Shown one piece after another: positions 7,102-15,263 of a DNA stretch of 18,558 nt; positions within the stretch are counted from its first letter, which is position 1, and every line of letters begins with the position of its first letter. The translations under genes and the position numbers were made by a program. This DNA comes from Sulfurovum sp. (GTDB lineage Bacteria > Campylobacterota > Campylobacteria > Campylobacterales > Sulfurovaceae), in contig QNZV01000050.1 of the NCBI GenBank assembly GCA_003978395.1, positions 1 through 18,558 on the forward strand, given 5' to 3'. The notes below the pieces were generated by a model, which saw nothing but the letters and a program-made list of their open reading frames with translations, did not search any database and had not been told where the DNA came from.

Positions 7102-7107
7102 ATTATA
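7102..7107 (-). promoter_or_regulatory. -10 box of the atpE promoter
   Basis: TATAAT on the minus strand, in the context GGTTATAATCGCGACG; +1 is predicted 7 bases downstream at 7095. No clear -35 box is seen, which is usual for the housekeeping sigma factor of Campylobacterota. Confidence 0.6.
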
Positions 7108-7192
7108 ACCAAGATAAGATGAAATGATTATTAAGAAGAAGATAAGAAAAAAGAAAAAAACTAAAATATTCTTTTTTGCTACAAAAAGAGTC

Positions 7193-7239
7193 AAAAAACC
7201 GTAGGTGTGACCATGTCACACCCCTAATCTCGGTTTTTT
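7193..7239 (-). terminator. Hairpin terminator after pnp
   Basis: AAAAAACCG (7193-7201) and CGGTTTTTT (7231-7239) are complementary outer arms. Inside them GGTGTGAC (7204-7211) and GTCACACC (7215-7222) form a perfect 8-bp stem with a 3-base loop. The run of A on the plus strand gives a U-tract for transcripts of the minus strand, and the site lies 27 bases after the pnp stop. The symmetry would allow it to work in both directions. Confidence 0.85.
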
Positions 7240-7265
7240 ATTAAATGGATATATAAAATATAAAA

Positions 7266-9398
7266 TTATAATAGATAAGCAGGCGTACAAAGCTCTACTT
7301 TTTTACCTTTTTGTTCAAGAACAATAATATCAATAGAGTCACCTACGTTAAACATTCCATCAAGTGTTCTTATTCTATCTTTAGAAACTTTAGAGATATG
7401 AAGCAGAGCATCGAAACCATCTGGCATCTCTATAAACATACCAAAATCAACAACTTTTTTTATTTTTCCAGAGTATTGTTTATTTATTTCATAGGTCATC
7501 TGTTTTTTTACAGGTGTAGAGATAATAGTATCAATATACTCCTTAGCAGAGTTAACATCTTCTTTTGATGTTCCTGTAATTTTAACCAAGTTATTATCAC
7601 GGTCAATATCAATAGATACAGAGTACTTTTCAATAATTTCACGAATTGTTCCACCACCTTTACCAATAATTGCAGGAATATGTGAACTATCAATATCAAA
7701 GGCTACAGAGCTTGGTAGAGCATTACTTGGTGTTAGATTTTCTAATGCCTCTTCCATAATATTTAGAATATGTAATCGCCCCTCTTTTGCTTGATAAAGT
7801 GCATTTTTGAGTACTTCTGCATCAATACCACCCAATTTAATATCCATCTGCAATGCAGTGATACCATCAGCTGTACCTGTAATTTTAAAGTCCATATCTC
7901 CATCATGGTCTTCTAAACCCATAATATCGGTAAGAACACAAAATTTTTCTCCATCGGTTACCAAGCCCATTGCAATACCTGCAACGAGTTTATCGGTACT
8001 AACTTCAGCTGCTTTTAGAGCCAATGAACCTCCACAAACTGTTGCCATAGAAGATGAACCATTTGATTCTAAAATTTCAGAAACCAAACGTACTGTTCCA
8101 TCTCTTTTTAAATCTAAAGTTGGCTCTAACGCTCTTTTTGCAAGGTTTCCATGACCAAGTTCTCTACGACCTGGAGCTCTGGCAGGTTTTGCTTCTCCTA
8201 CTGAAAAACTAGGGAAATTGTAGTGAACCATAAAGGTCTCATAAAGAGAACTTTTCGAACCAATTAAATCATATGATTGTGATGCTTTGATGTCTCCTAG
8301 TGTTGCTGTAACCAATGCTTGTGTCTGACCTCGGGTAAAGAGACAAGAACCATGAACTGATGGTAATATATTGGTATCAATATCAATTGGACGTACTTCG
8401 GTTAAAGCTCTTCCATCGGCTCTAATATCATTATCTAAAATCAGTGAACGTACAACAGAACGTTTATAGGTATCTAACATCTTAGAAACCAACTCTTTGT
8501 CTGGCTCTTCTCCTGATGCTTCAATATCTGCCATAATCGTTGCACGAACATCTTTTAGTGCTTGACTTCGTTCAGATTTTGCCATAGATTGAACAGCTTT
8601 AGAGACAGCGTCAGCATAATTTTTTTCAATAAACTGATACAACTCTGCATCCTCTTTATCTTCAGCCAATTCAATTGCTATCTCTTCTTTTTTTACTCTT
8701 TTAAAATCATTTTCATAGCTTGAACTTGCCTCTAAAATTGCTCTTTGTGCAATATCAAGAATCTCTAAAAGTTCATCTTCTTCCAACTCATTTGGAACTT
8801 GAACATGCTCTTTTTCAGAAGCATTTACACACATCTCTATCATCAATACATCTGAACCAGAACCTACAACCAAAAGGTCTAGTGTAGAATTCTCTTGTTC
8901 TATAAGCGTTGGATTAACTAATATTTCATCATCTATTTTTCCTAAACGTACAGCTGAAACTACTTGATTTACTGGAATATCAGAAGTATACAGTGCTGCT
9001 GATGCGGCATGCATCGCTGCTACTTGCATATCTACTGTAGAATCTGAACTAAGGACAGTTACTGTAATCACTACAGGATAATGAAAACCTTTTGGAAAGA
9101 GAGGTCGCAAACTTCTATCAATAATTCTAGAAGTTAAAGTCTCAAAATCACCAGGCTTGGTCTCTCTTTTTATAAATCCACCAGGAATTCTTGCTGCTGC
9201 ATAGGCTTTTTCAGTATATTGTACGGTTAATGGTAAAAAATCTTCCTCTACAGGCTTAGGGTCTATAGCAACAGCTGCCAATAGTACTGCATCTCCACAA
9301 TGATACATTACTGCACCACTTGCTTGTTTTGCTACCTTATTAAACTGGTATCGCTCTTCTAAATTATTACAACTAATAACTATATTTTCTTCGTTCAT
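7266..9398 (-). CDS. pnp: Polyribonucleotide nucleotidyltransferase (PNPase)
   Basis: PNPase degrades RNA 3' to 5' by phosphorolysis in the cytoplasm and works in mRNA decay. The 710 residues hold the expected order: a first RNase PH domain (about 1-210, with RETKPGDFETLTSRIIDRSLRPLFP), a helical linker, a second RNase PH domain with the catalytic acidic stretch GLEDHDGDMDFKITGT, a KH domain with the GKGG loop (579-582), and an S1 domain (about 643-708, with GKIKKVVDFGMFIEM). It ends right after S1, without the long acidic tail of some homologues. Shine-Dalgarno AAGGA precedes the ATG by about 12 bases. It is the last gene of the lptD-MCE-PRTase-pnp operon; a strong terminator follows. Confidence 0.97.
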   Translation of the reverse strand: MNEENIVISCNNLEERYQFNKVAKQASGAVMYHCGDAVLLAAVAIDPKPVEEDFLPLTVQYTEKAYAAARIPGGFIKRETKPGDFETLTSRIIDRSLRPLFPKGFHYPVVITVTVLSSDSTVDMQVAAMHAASAALYTSDIPVNQVVSAVRLGKIDDEILVNPTLIEQENSTLDLLVVGSGSDVLMIEMCVNASEKEHVQVPNELEEDELLEILDIAQRAILEASSSYENDFKRVKKEEIAIELAEDKEDAELYQFIEKNYADAVSKAVQSMAKSERSQALKDVRATIMADIEASGEEPDKELVSKMLDTYKRSVVRSLILDNDIRADGRALTEVRPIDIDTNILPSVHGSCLFTRGQTQALVTATLGDIKASQSYDLIGSKSSLYETFMVHYNFPSFSVGEAKPARAPGRRELGHGNLAKRALEPTLDLKRDGTVRLVSEILESNGSSSMATVCGGSLALKAAEVSTDKLVAGIAMGLVTDGEKFCVLTDIMGLEDHDGDMDFKITGTADGITALQMDIKLGGIDAEVLKNALYQAKEGRLHILNIMEEALENLTPSNALPSSVAFDIDSSHIPAIIGKGGGTIREIIEKYSVSIDIDRDNNLVKITGTSKEDVNSAKEYIDTIISTPVKKQMTYEINKQYSGKIKKVVDFGMFIEMPDGFDALLHISKVSKDRIRTLDGMFNVGDSIDIIVLEQKGKKVELCTPAYLL

Positions 9399-9429
9399 TA
9401 CTACTCTTTTCCTTTTTAAATTATTATTT

Positions 9430-10092
9430 TTATACTATTTTTTTCATTATTGGTTCAATTTTTTCAAAACCAAAAGGCTCTACATTTTCATAGTAGTATT
9501 CCATCTCTATATAATCATCTATTTTATATGGACAAAAAATATTATCACAAATAGTGACTAAGTTTTTATAAACCACATTGTCTAAAATTGGCACAGCGAT
9601 AAAAATATTTTTAGCACCTAATGAGATAACTGTTTTCACAGCTGACATCATGGTTAATCCTGTTTCAACAGACTCATCAACCAAAAGAACATACTTATTA
9701 TCAAGTCTATCCAAATGTTTACCTTTACGATATTTATGAATATAACTCAAAATATTTTTTTGATATTTAATATCTGCCTCTCCATAAATATAATCTAAAG
9801 GTATATTAAATGCATCAATTAAAGCTTTATGCATCACTATCTCTTTTGTCTCACTAACAATAGCAATAACCAACTCTTTATTTACCGATGAATAGATAGA
9901 CTCCGTTAAAAGTATATCCATGGAACAATTAAGCTTTTTACTCAACTCCTCTGCAAAATAGACACCTCCTTCACTTACACCTAAAACTATCGTCTCATCC
10001 CTAGAAAAAAGCTCCAAGGGAAGTTCGCTCAAGAGTTCATGAAATGCTTCTTCTCTATTTTTAAAAATTGTTCTACTTTTCTCTTTTATCAT
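9430..10092 (-). CDS. Phosphoribosyltransferase-domain protein
   Basis: This is a 220-residue type I PRTase-fold protein. The PRPP-binding loop is VLLVDESVETGLT (135-147), where Asp139-Glu140 and Thr144-Gly145 match the usual DD…TG pattern. VLGVSEGGVYFAEEL (37-50) matches the early block of the fold that contacts pyrophosphate. Similar stand-alone PRTases sit beside pnp in other epsilonproteobacteria (as I recall, Helicobacter pylori HP1214 next to HP1213 pnp), but the substrate is not known to me; a purine base is possible. The start has no good Shine-Dalgarno and lies 11 bases after the MCE-gene stop, so translation is probably coupled. The pnp start follows 31 bases after its stop. Confidence 0.8.
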   Translation of the reverse strand: MIKEKSRTIFKNREEAFHELLSELPLELFSRDETIVLGVSEGGVYFAEELSKKLNCSMDILLTESIYSSVNKELVIAIVSETKEIVMHKALIDAFNIPLDYIYGEADIKYQKNILSYIHKYRKGKHLDRLDNKYVLLVDESVETGLTMMSAVKTVISLGAKNIFIAVPILDNVVYKNLVTICDNIFCPYKIDDYIEMEYYYENVEPFGFEKIEPIMKKIV

Positions 10093-10103
10093 TTTTTATT
10101 CTA

Positions 10104-11675
10104 TTACTTAGATGCCGAAGCAGCTGCTCCTAAAAGATTTTTTAAATCATTATCTACAAAATCAACACCTAAACCAATAGAGATTGAATTTGCACTCTTG
10201 TTTAATAAATTATTACCACTAAGATAAGCATTAATATGTTTAAAAAATTGGTAACGTACTGTTGTGGTTAAGTTTACATTATCTCCACGTATATCACTTA
10301 CTCCATTAAAGTCATATAAATTTGTACTTAATTTCAATGTATCATTTAAAGCAAAATAATCAACTCCAAAACCACCTTGCCCCTCTATCAAACCTACACG
10401 AAAAAGTAAATCATCATAACGTTTACCATATTGAGCCGAAAGTAAAAAGCTACCACTCTCATGCTTTTTATTTCCTGCATATCCTCTATCGAAACTTGAA
10501 TCAGCTTCAAAAGATGGACCAGAACTTACACCCAATATATAATAACGAGTAGGGTCAGGTTTCATGGTTAAGTTCAAATGTGACCGAGAGTAACCCCCAT
10601 CATCATAGACCTCATCAGAACGCATCTCTACATGCAGTTCTGTCTTAATCATACTGTCTAAATATTTATCTACTTTCTTCATGGTTTCAGTACTACCAGA
10701 GAAGAAACCATCAACAGAAGTTAAAGCATTGGCTAGATTATCTTTATTCGTAACTACAACATCATTTAAGTTATCCTCTAATACCACAAACTTATCTAAT
10801 GCTTTTGGTAATTTTGCATCCAATGTTGCACTTACACTATTTAGATACTTGCTAAGAGAATCGAGTCTTGCCATAATCGAAGGTAAATCTCTATTAATAT
10901 TCTTTGCTACATTTGAATATTCATCCATCATTGACGGTAAATCTCTATTAATGTTTTTCGCTATTTTGGAGTATTCATTCATCAATTTAGGCAAATCTTT
11001 ATTCAAGCCTTTTCCAATTTTGGAAAACTCTTTTGCTGTCACACTTATATCATCACTCATCCGAGCAAATTTTTTAATTGTTTCATTACTATTGGCTAAA
11101 ATATCCCGAATCGTCTGATTCTCATCTTCAGAGAGAGAAGATAAAAATTTAGAAAATTTATTTAAATTAGCCAAGGTCGATTGAATATCCTCTTTTCCAC
11201 CTTCATTTAAAATATCTCGTACATCTTTAACCAATAGAGCAATCTCTTGAAAAGCCTTATCTGCAGCAGTTGATGCATCACCTATAGAAGATATTTTCTC
11301 CTCTTTAGATAAAAGAGAGTTAACTTCTAAAAATTGAGTAGATTTTCCTGGTTTAATATCCAAAAATTTTCCACCCAATAGTGAATCTTGAGAGATAATA
11401 AGGGTTGAATCATTTGGAATTTTAACACCTTCATCAATCATAAGACGCGCCATAACATTATTATCTTTTAATAAAACCTCTTGGACATATCCAATATTTA
11501 CACCCTTAAGTTTTACCTTAGCCTTATTTTTCAGACCTGAACCATCTTTAATATTTGCAACAATAGGATATGATTTTTTAAATAAATTATCAAAACTGCT
11601 TAATTGTGTCAGTAAAGCAAAAAGAAAAAACAGTGATAATGTAATAAAAAGACCAACTTTTGCTTCTGTTTTCAT
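10104..11675 (-). CDS. MCE-domain (MlaD-like) lipid-transport protein with C-terminal beta-rich region
   Basis: Predicted inner-membrane-anchored periplasmic protein for phospholipid transport between the membranes. Residues 5-25 form a single membrane segment. Residues 37-112 are an MCE domain, with GSGLKNKAKVKLKGVNIGYV and the hydrophobic SLLGGKFLDI near its end. Residues 135-345 are helical and likely coiled coil, and contain three 18-residue repeats (223-276). Residues 350-513 alternate polar and hydrophobic residues (for example YYILGVSSG, NVNLTTTVRYQFF) and look like beta strands. The protein has 523 residues, far longer than E. coli MlaD (183). No permease or ATPase partner is next to it. 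It starts 3 bases after the lptD stop, with the Shine-Dalgarno AAGGT overlapping the lptD end; co-expression with lptD supports an envelope role. Confidence 0.85.
   Translation of the reverse strand: MKTEAKVGLFITLSLFFLFALLTQLSSFDNLFKKSYPIVANIKDGSGLKNKAKVKLKGVNIGYVQEVLLKDNNVMARLMIDEGVKIPNDSTLIISQDSLLGGKFLDIKPGKSTQFLEVNSLLSKEEKISSIGDASTAADKAFQEIALLVKDVRDILNEGGKEDIQSTLANLNKFSKFLSSLSEDENQTIRDILANSNETIKKFARMSDDISVTAKEFSKIGKGLNKDLPKLMNEYSKIAKNINRDLPSMMDEYSNVAKNINRDLPSIMARLDSLSKYLNSVSATLDAKLPKALDKFVVLEDNLNDVVVTNKDNLANALTSVDGFFSGSTETMKKVDKYLDSMIKTELHVEMRSDEVYDDGGYSRSHLNLTMKPDPTRYYILGVSSGPSFEADSSFDRGYAGNKKHESGSFLLSAQYGKRYDDLLFRVGLIEGQGGFGVDYFALNDTLKLSTNLYDFNGVSDIRGDNVNLTTTVRYQFFKHINAYLSGNNLLNKSANSISIGLGVDFVDNDLKNLLGAAASASK
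10848..11009 (-). repeat. Three tandem 54-bp (18-residue) repeats in the MCE gene
   Basis: Residues 223-240, 241-258 and 259-276 are GLNKDLPKLMNEYSKIAK, NINRDLPSMMDEYSNVAK and NINRDLPSIMARLDSLSK. The first and second repeats align over all 18 positions; the third diverges in its second half. The DNA copies are similar but not identical. Confidence 0.85.
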
Positions 11676-11678
11676 ATT

Positions 11679-13742
11679 TTATCTACCTTGTGAAGAGAAT
11701 TCTTGATTTTGTGCTATACCACCAAATGGATTAAGTGTCAATTCAAAATAAATTTTATTATTTTTAAATGAATGTTCAACATTAGGTATACGCTCTTGTC
11801 CAAAAGAGATTTTCGAACCCCAACATTTCTGTCGATGACTCCAACCTATATCCCATTGATTATTAAAACCTTTCTGTAAATCATAGTCATAGTTAAAGAA
11901 CCACTGATTATGTTCATTGTAATTATGTATAAATGATGTATTTATAAAACTTGTTTCATTTTCAAATATAAAGTCATTATTATAAAAATGAGTTAACATT
12001 ATATCATAGTTGCTTTGATTATAACTAAGTGAAGTAGTTAATGAATGAATTTTATCTTTATCTAAAGAATAAAAAAGATTTGAATAAAAATCTAGCGAAT
12101 CTTTACTATAAGAGATTTCATTATTAATATCTCCTTGGTCAAGCTCTTCATTTGGGTACTCAATCCATGCTAATCTATGGGAAAGAGTCATATCTAATTC
12201 TTTATTATAATAGTATTGACTTAATCCCATAGAGAGTTTCTCTTTTTGTGTCTGTGTTACAAAAAGTTCCTTTTGATTCTCATTTAACTTATTATAACTC
12301 CTTGGAGTTTCATTTTCCAAACTTGGTCTAGTGTAGACCATAGAGGGATGGAGAGTATGCGTATTCTCCCCATAAGATTTTATTAAATCACTTGATAACT
12401 CTAGGGTATGATAGTTACGATAATATCTGTAGCTTTTATTAGCATAACCTAAATTTGAAAAAAATACATCAGAGAAATAGAGATTTTCAGAGAGAGAAAG
12501 ATCTAAATAATCATTGAAAAAAGAGTCATAGTAAGTAATAGGTAAATCAAACTCTGTCTGATAAGCTCTGCTCCCTTTTGCACGAGTATAGTTATGAATT
12601 TTAGCATCAAAAGAGAAAAAGAGTTTATCTGTAAAAATCTGTTTCATATAATTATGATAATGAACTGTGGGTAACTCTTGTAATGTCTCTGTATTACTTT
12701 TCTTACTTGTATCTATATAAAACTTTGAATAGAGACCTAAATAATGTTCTTCATCATAGATAAATGCATTGAATCGAGACTCAACCAAATTTGAATTAAT
12801 CAAAGAGGAAGCAGAATTTTTTTGCAAATTTAGATACTCTAAATCAGTTAAATAGGTAGAGTTTAAATAAAGCCCACTCTGATAAGCATCAAAAAAATCA
12901 CTCTTTGGTAAAAAGTCTGTAGAGTTGTATTGTAACTCAAACCCATAATGTTCACTATTGAGATTATGACTATTGGCATACCCATTAAAATTATCAAAAT
13001 AACCTGTTCTAAATAAGCCTGATGAGTGATTTGAGTCTACATAACGTGTTGTCACATATCCACCATAACCTCTACTGGTTCGTATTTGAGGAGTAAACTC
13101 TATATCCAAGTTATTTGTAGGTGCATAAAAATAGGGTTGATTATAGACCAATCCCTCTACTTCTGAAAGTTGAAATTTAGGAAAAAGTAGTCCAGTTGTT
13201 CTCTCATTGACAGTAGGAAATGCTATGTAGGGTAAATAGAGAATTGTTGTATCAAAAAACCGAACACGAGCATCTTTCAACGAGATAAACTCTCTATCTT
13301 TCCTAAAGTGTGCCTCAGCAAACTCAATTGTCCAGTCAGGATTCTCTTTATTACACGAAGAGAGTCTTGAGTTAAAAATCTTATAATGTTCTTTTCTTTT
13401 AGTAGCTTTTTTTGCTTCAATCCAAAGGTCCTGTTCGGTGGTAATTAAAAGCTCTTGAAATTCAACATTTTGACTATTGGTATTAATAATAAGCTCTTCA
13501 GAAGAGGCTCTATTCTCATTCTTTCCCAACATTTCAACATTACCATTTAGAATTAACAACGAAGATTTTTTATCATAAGTTGCACGTTTTGATTTTAATA
13601 AATCTCCATTATATAAAATCAAAACATCTCCCTTGGCTTCAAAAAAATCTTTTGTAGCCGTAACCTCTTGTGCAAAAACTTCTATTTGTTCTTTTGAAAA
13701 TAGAGACAGAGTAAAAAAGATAAAAAGTATAAAATAACGCAT
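11679..13742 (-). CDS. lptD: LPS-assembly outer-membrane protein LptD
   Basis: LptD is the outer-membrane beta-barrel that inserts lipopolysaccharide into the outer leaflet. The 687 residues begin with a signal peptide (MRYFILFIFFTLSLFS). An OstA/LptA-like N-terminal jellyroll follows (about 20-125, with AKGDVLILYNGDLLKSKRATYD and LNGNVEMLG). The rest is a long barrel full of Tyr/Asn/Ser-rich alternating strands, with the conserved early barrel segment YLPYIAFPTVNERTTGLLFP. Only two cysteines remain, Cys130 and Cys640, which could form the single inter-domain disulfide. The Shine-Dalgarno AGGAGA sits 4 bases before the ATG, and a TATAAT box (13767-13772) gives an 18-nt leader. This is the first gene of the lptD-MCE-PRTase-pnp operon. 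Confidence 0.92.
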   Translation of the reverse strand: MRYFILFIFFTLSLFSKEQIEVFAQEVTATKDFFEAKGDVLILYNGDLLKSKRATYDKKSSLLILNGNVEMLGKNENRASSEELIINTNSQNVEFQELLITTEQDLWIEAKKATKRKEHYKIFNSRLSSCNKENPDWTIEFAEAHFRKDREFISLKDARVRFFDTTILYLPYIAFPTVNERTTGLLFPKFQLSEVEGLVYNQPYFYAPTNNLDIEFTPQIRTSRGYGGYVTTRYVDSNHSSGLFRTGYFDNFNGYANSHNLNSEHYGFELQYNSTDFLPKSDFFDAYQSGLYLNSTYLTDLEYLNLQKNSASSLINSNLVESRFNAFIYDEEHYLGLYSKFYIDTSKKSNTETLQELPTVHYHNYMKQIFTDKLFFSFDAKIHNYTRAKGSRAYQTEFDLPITYYDSFFNDYLDLSLSENLYFSDVFFSNLGYANKSYRYYRNYHTLELSSDLIKSYGENTHTLHPSMVYTRPSLENETPRSYNKLNENQKELFVTQTQKEKLSMGLSQYYYNKELDMTLSHRLAWIEYPNEELDQGDINNEISYSKDSLDFYSNLFYSLDKDKIHSLTTSLSYNQSNYDIMLTHFYNNDFIFENETSFINTSFIHNYNEHNQWFFNYDYDLQKGFNNQWDIGWSHRQKCWGSKISFGQERIPNVEHSFKNNKIYFELTLNPFGGIAQNQEFSSQGR

Positions 13743-13766
13743 CTATCTCCTAGGGATTTAAATTTT

Positions 13767-13772
13767 ATTATA
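13767..13772 (-). promoter_or_regulatory. -10 box of the lptD operon
   Basis: TATAAT on the minus strand between the purD stop and lptD, in an AT-rich context; +1 is predicted at 13760, 18 bases before the ATG. The palindromic repeat lies directly upstream, at the -20 to -40 positions, and could act as an operator. Confidence 0.55.
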
Positions 13773-13780
13773 AGTAGTCC

Positions 13781-13800
13781 GTTCGATAAAATCGAACCTA
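13781..13800. repeat. 20-bp palindromic repeat, copy 2 (overlaps the purD stop)
   Basis: Identical to bases 3726-3745. The palindrome GTTCGAT-AAA-ATCGAAC ends at 13797, and the last three bases supply the TAG stop codon of purD (minus strand, 13798-13800). A short related piece, AGTCCGTTCG, precedes it at 13776-13785 and also occurs in the atpE leader at about 7007-7016. Confidence 0.9.
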
Positions 13801-15069
13801 TAATGCTTGATAAGCAATATCAGTACGACACTGTTTCCCTGCAAAATGTACTTGACCTACCAACATATAAGCACGTTGTTGAGCTTGGGCAATGGTATCT
13901 CCTAAACCAACACAAACAAGCACTCTTCCACCTGTTGCATAAAGTTTTCCATCCTCTTCACGCGTTACCCCTGCATAAGAGATATGTGCATGTTCAGCAA
14001 AAATTTCATCATGAACAATCTCATCAACAATAATTTCAGCAGGAGCAGAGCTTTTGTAAGGATAATCTTTACTTGCCATAACCACACCCACTGCAAACTT
14101 ATCATGAAACTCTATTTTTATATTTTTTAAATCGTTGGTTGCACCTTTATAAAATAGCTCCAATGCAGAAGATTTTAAAAGAGGCATCAACTCTTCACAC
14201 TCTGGGTCTCCAAAACGAACATTATATTCCAAGATAATTGGTTCATTATTAACAACCATTACACCAATAAAAAGAACCCCTTTAAATGGCATTCCCTCTG
14301 CTTTCATCCCTTCTAGTGTAGGAACAATAACACGTTCATCCAATTTTTTATAGATTTCATCATTTACCAAAGGTGTTGGAGCATACGCACCCATTCCACC
14401 TGTATTGGGTCCTTCATCGTTATTCAAGAGTCTTTTATGGTCTTGGGCTGCAGGAAGCACCACATAATCCTCTCCATCACAAAGAGCAAATACAGAGAGT
14501 TCATAACCATCTAAAAACTCTTCAACAACAATAGATTTACCTGCATCACCAAATGAATCGCCAGAGAGCATCTCTCCTACAGCTTTTTTTGCTTCATCAT
14601 GACTCTGTGCAATAATGACACCTTTTCCACCACAAAGACCATCAGCTTTGACAACAATCGGAGCATCAAGCGTCATAATAAATTTATACGCCGTTTCAAT
14701 AGAGTCTGTTTCAATGTATTTCGCAGTAGGAACATTGTGACGTGCTAAAAAGTTCTTCATAAAAATTTTAGACCCCTCTAGTTGAGCAGCTTTTGCAGAT
14801 GGACCAAATATATTTAATCCTCTCTCTTCAAATAAGTCAACAATTCCATCAACCAAAGGAGCTTCAGGACCTACAATCGTAAGTTCTACAGCATTTGATT
14901 CACAAAAATCAGCCAATTCAGAGAAATCACTAATTGTTAAATTCTCTCCAAGTTCATCCGTTGCACCATTTCCTGGAGCAAAATAGAGTTTATCTACATT
15001 TTCATCTTTTTTTAGAGCCATTCCTATAGAATACTCTCGTCCACCAGCACCAATTATTAATACGTTCAC
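13798..15069 (-). CDS. purD: Phosphoribosylamine-glycine ligase (GAR synthetase)
   Basis: PurD joins phosphoribosylamine and glycine with ATP in the second step of purine synthesis. The 423 residues match the family length. The N-terminal domain starts NVLIIGAGGRE (2-12), followed by GPEAPLVDGIVD (67-78). The ATP-grasp part has KADGLCGGKGV (141-151), VVEEFLDGYELSVFALCDG, the DHKRLLNNDEGPNTGGMG block, and the metal-binding LEYNVRFGDPECE near residue 285. The end RTDIAYQAL corresponds to the usual C-terminus, so the repeat at the stop has not shortened it. The start is GTG, chosen because GGAG (15079-15082) lies 9 bases upstream and the N-terminal nucleotide-binding strand begins immediately. 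It has its own promoter and lies downstream of the 6S-like RNA. Confidence 0.97.
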   Translation of the reverse strand: MNVLIIGAGGREYSIGMALKKDENVDKLYFAPGNGATDELGENLTISDFSELADFCESNAVELTIVGPEAPLVDGIVDLFEERGLNIFGPSAKAAQLEGSKIFMKNFLARHNVPTAKYIETDSIETAYKFIMTLDAPIVVKADGLCGGKGVIIAQSHDEAKKAVGEMLSGDSFGDAGKSIVVEEFLDGYELSVFALCDGEDYVVLPAAQDHKRLLNNDEGPNTGGMGAYAPTPLVNDEIYKKLDERVIVPTLEGMKAEGMPFKGVLFIGVMVVNNEPIILEYNVRFGDPECEELMPLLKSSALELFYKGATNDLKNIKIEFHDKFAVGVVMASKDYPYKSSAPAEIIVDEIVHDEIFAEHAHISYAGVTREEDGKLYATGGRVLVCVGLGDTIAQAQQRAYMLVGQVHFAGKQCRTDIAYQAL

Positions 15070-15099
15070 TTACAACTTCTCCATCATTTTATTAACAGA

Positions 15100-15105
15100 A
15101 TTATA
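15100..15105 (-). promoter_or_regulatory. -10 box of purD
   Basis: The minus strand reads GTGTATAATTCTG; +1 is predicted about 15093, giving a leader of about 24 nt that contains the GGAG Shine-Dalgarno. This makes purD transcription separable from the RNA gene upstream. Confidence 0.6.
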
Positions 15106-15163
15106 CACTATTGATTATATATATTAGATTTAGAAAAAAAAGAGGGGTTTAGGATAATTTTCA

Positions 15164-15236
15164 TTGGAAGAGAAAAGCTTATTTTAGTTAAAAAGGTTTT
15201 TTGTATATCAATATAATTATAAACTCTCTCTTCCAA
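15164..15236. repeat. 10-bp inverted repeat between purD and the 6S-like RNA
   Basis: TTGGAAGAGA (15164-15173) and TCTCTTCCAA (15227-15236) are perfectly complementary and enclose 53 AT-rich bases. The element lies between the 3' end of the RNA gene and the purD promoter. It could be an operator pair, a processing signal, or the ends of a very small insertion; the sequence does not decide. Confidence 0.5.
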
Positions 15237-15263
15237 AAATATTTTTTATTTTTAAAGAGATTT

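Noticed and set aside
7807..8154. Plus-strand open frame of 115 codons opposite pnp
   Set aside because: It mirrors the third-position pattern of pnp, has no ribosome-binding site and no family features; several similar frames opposite the ATPase, MCE and hemD genes were dropped for the same reason.
10681..11118. Plus-strand open frame of 145 codons opposite the MCE gene
   Set aside because: Its apparent internal repetition is only the reverse reading of the 54-bp repeats of the MCE gene.
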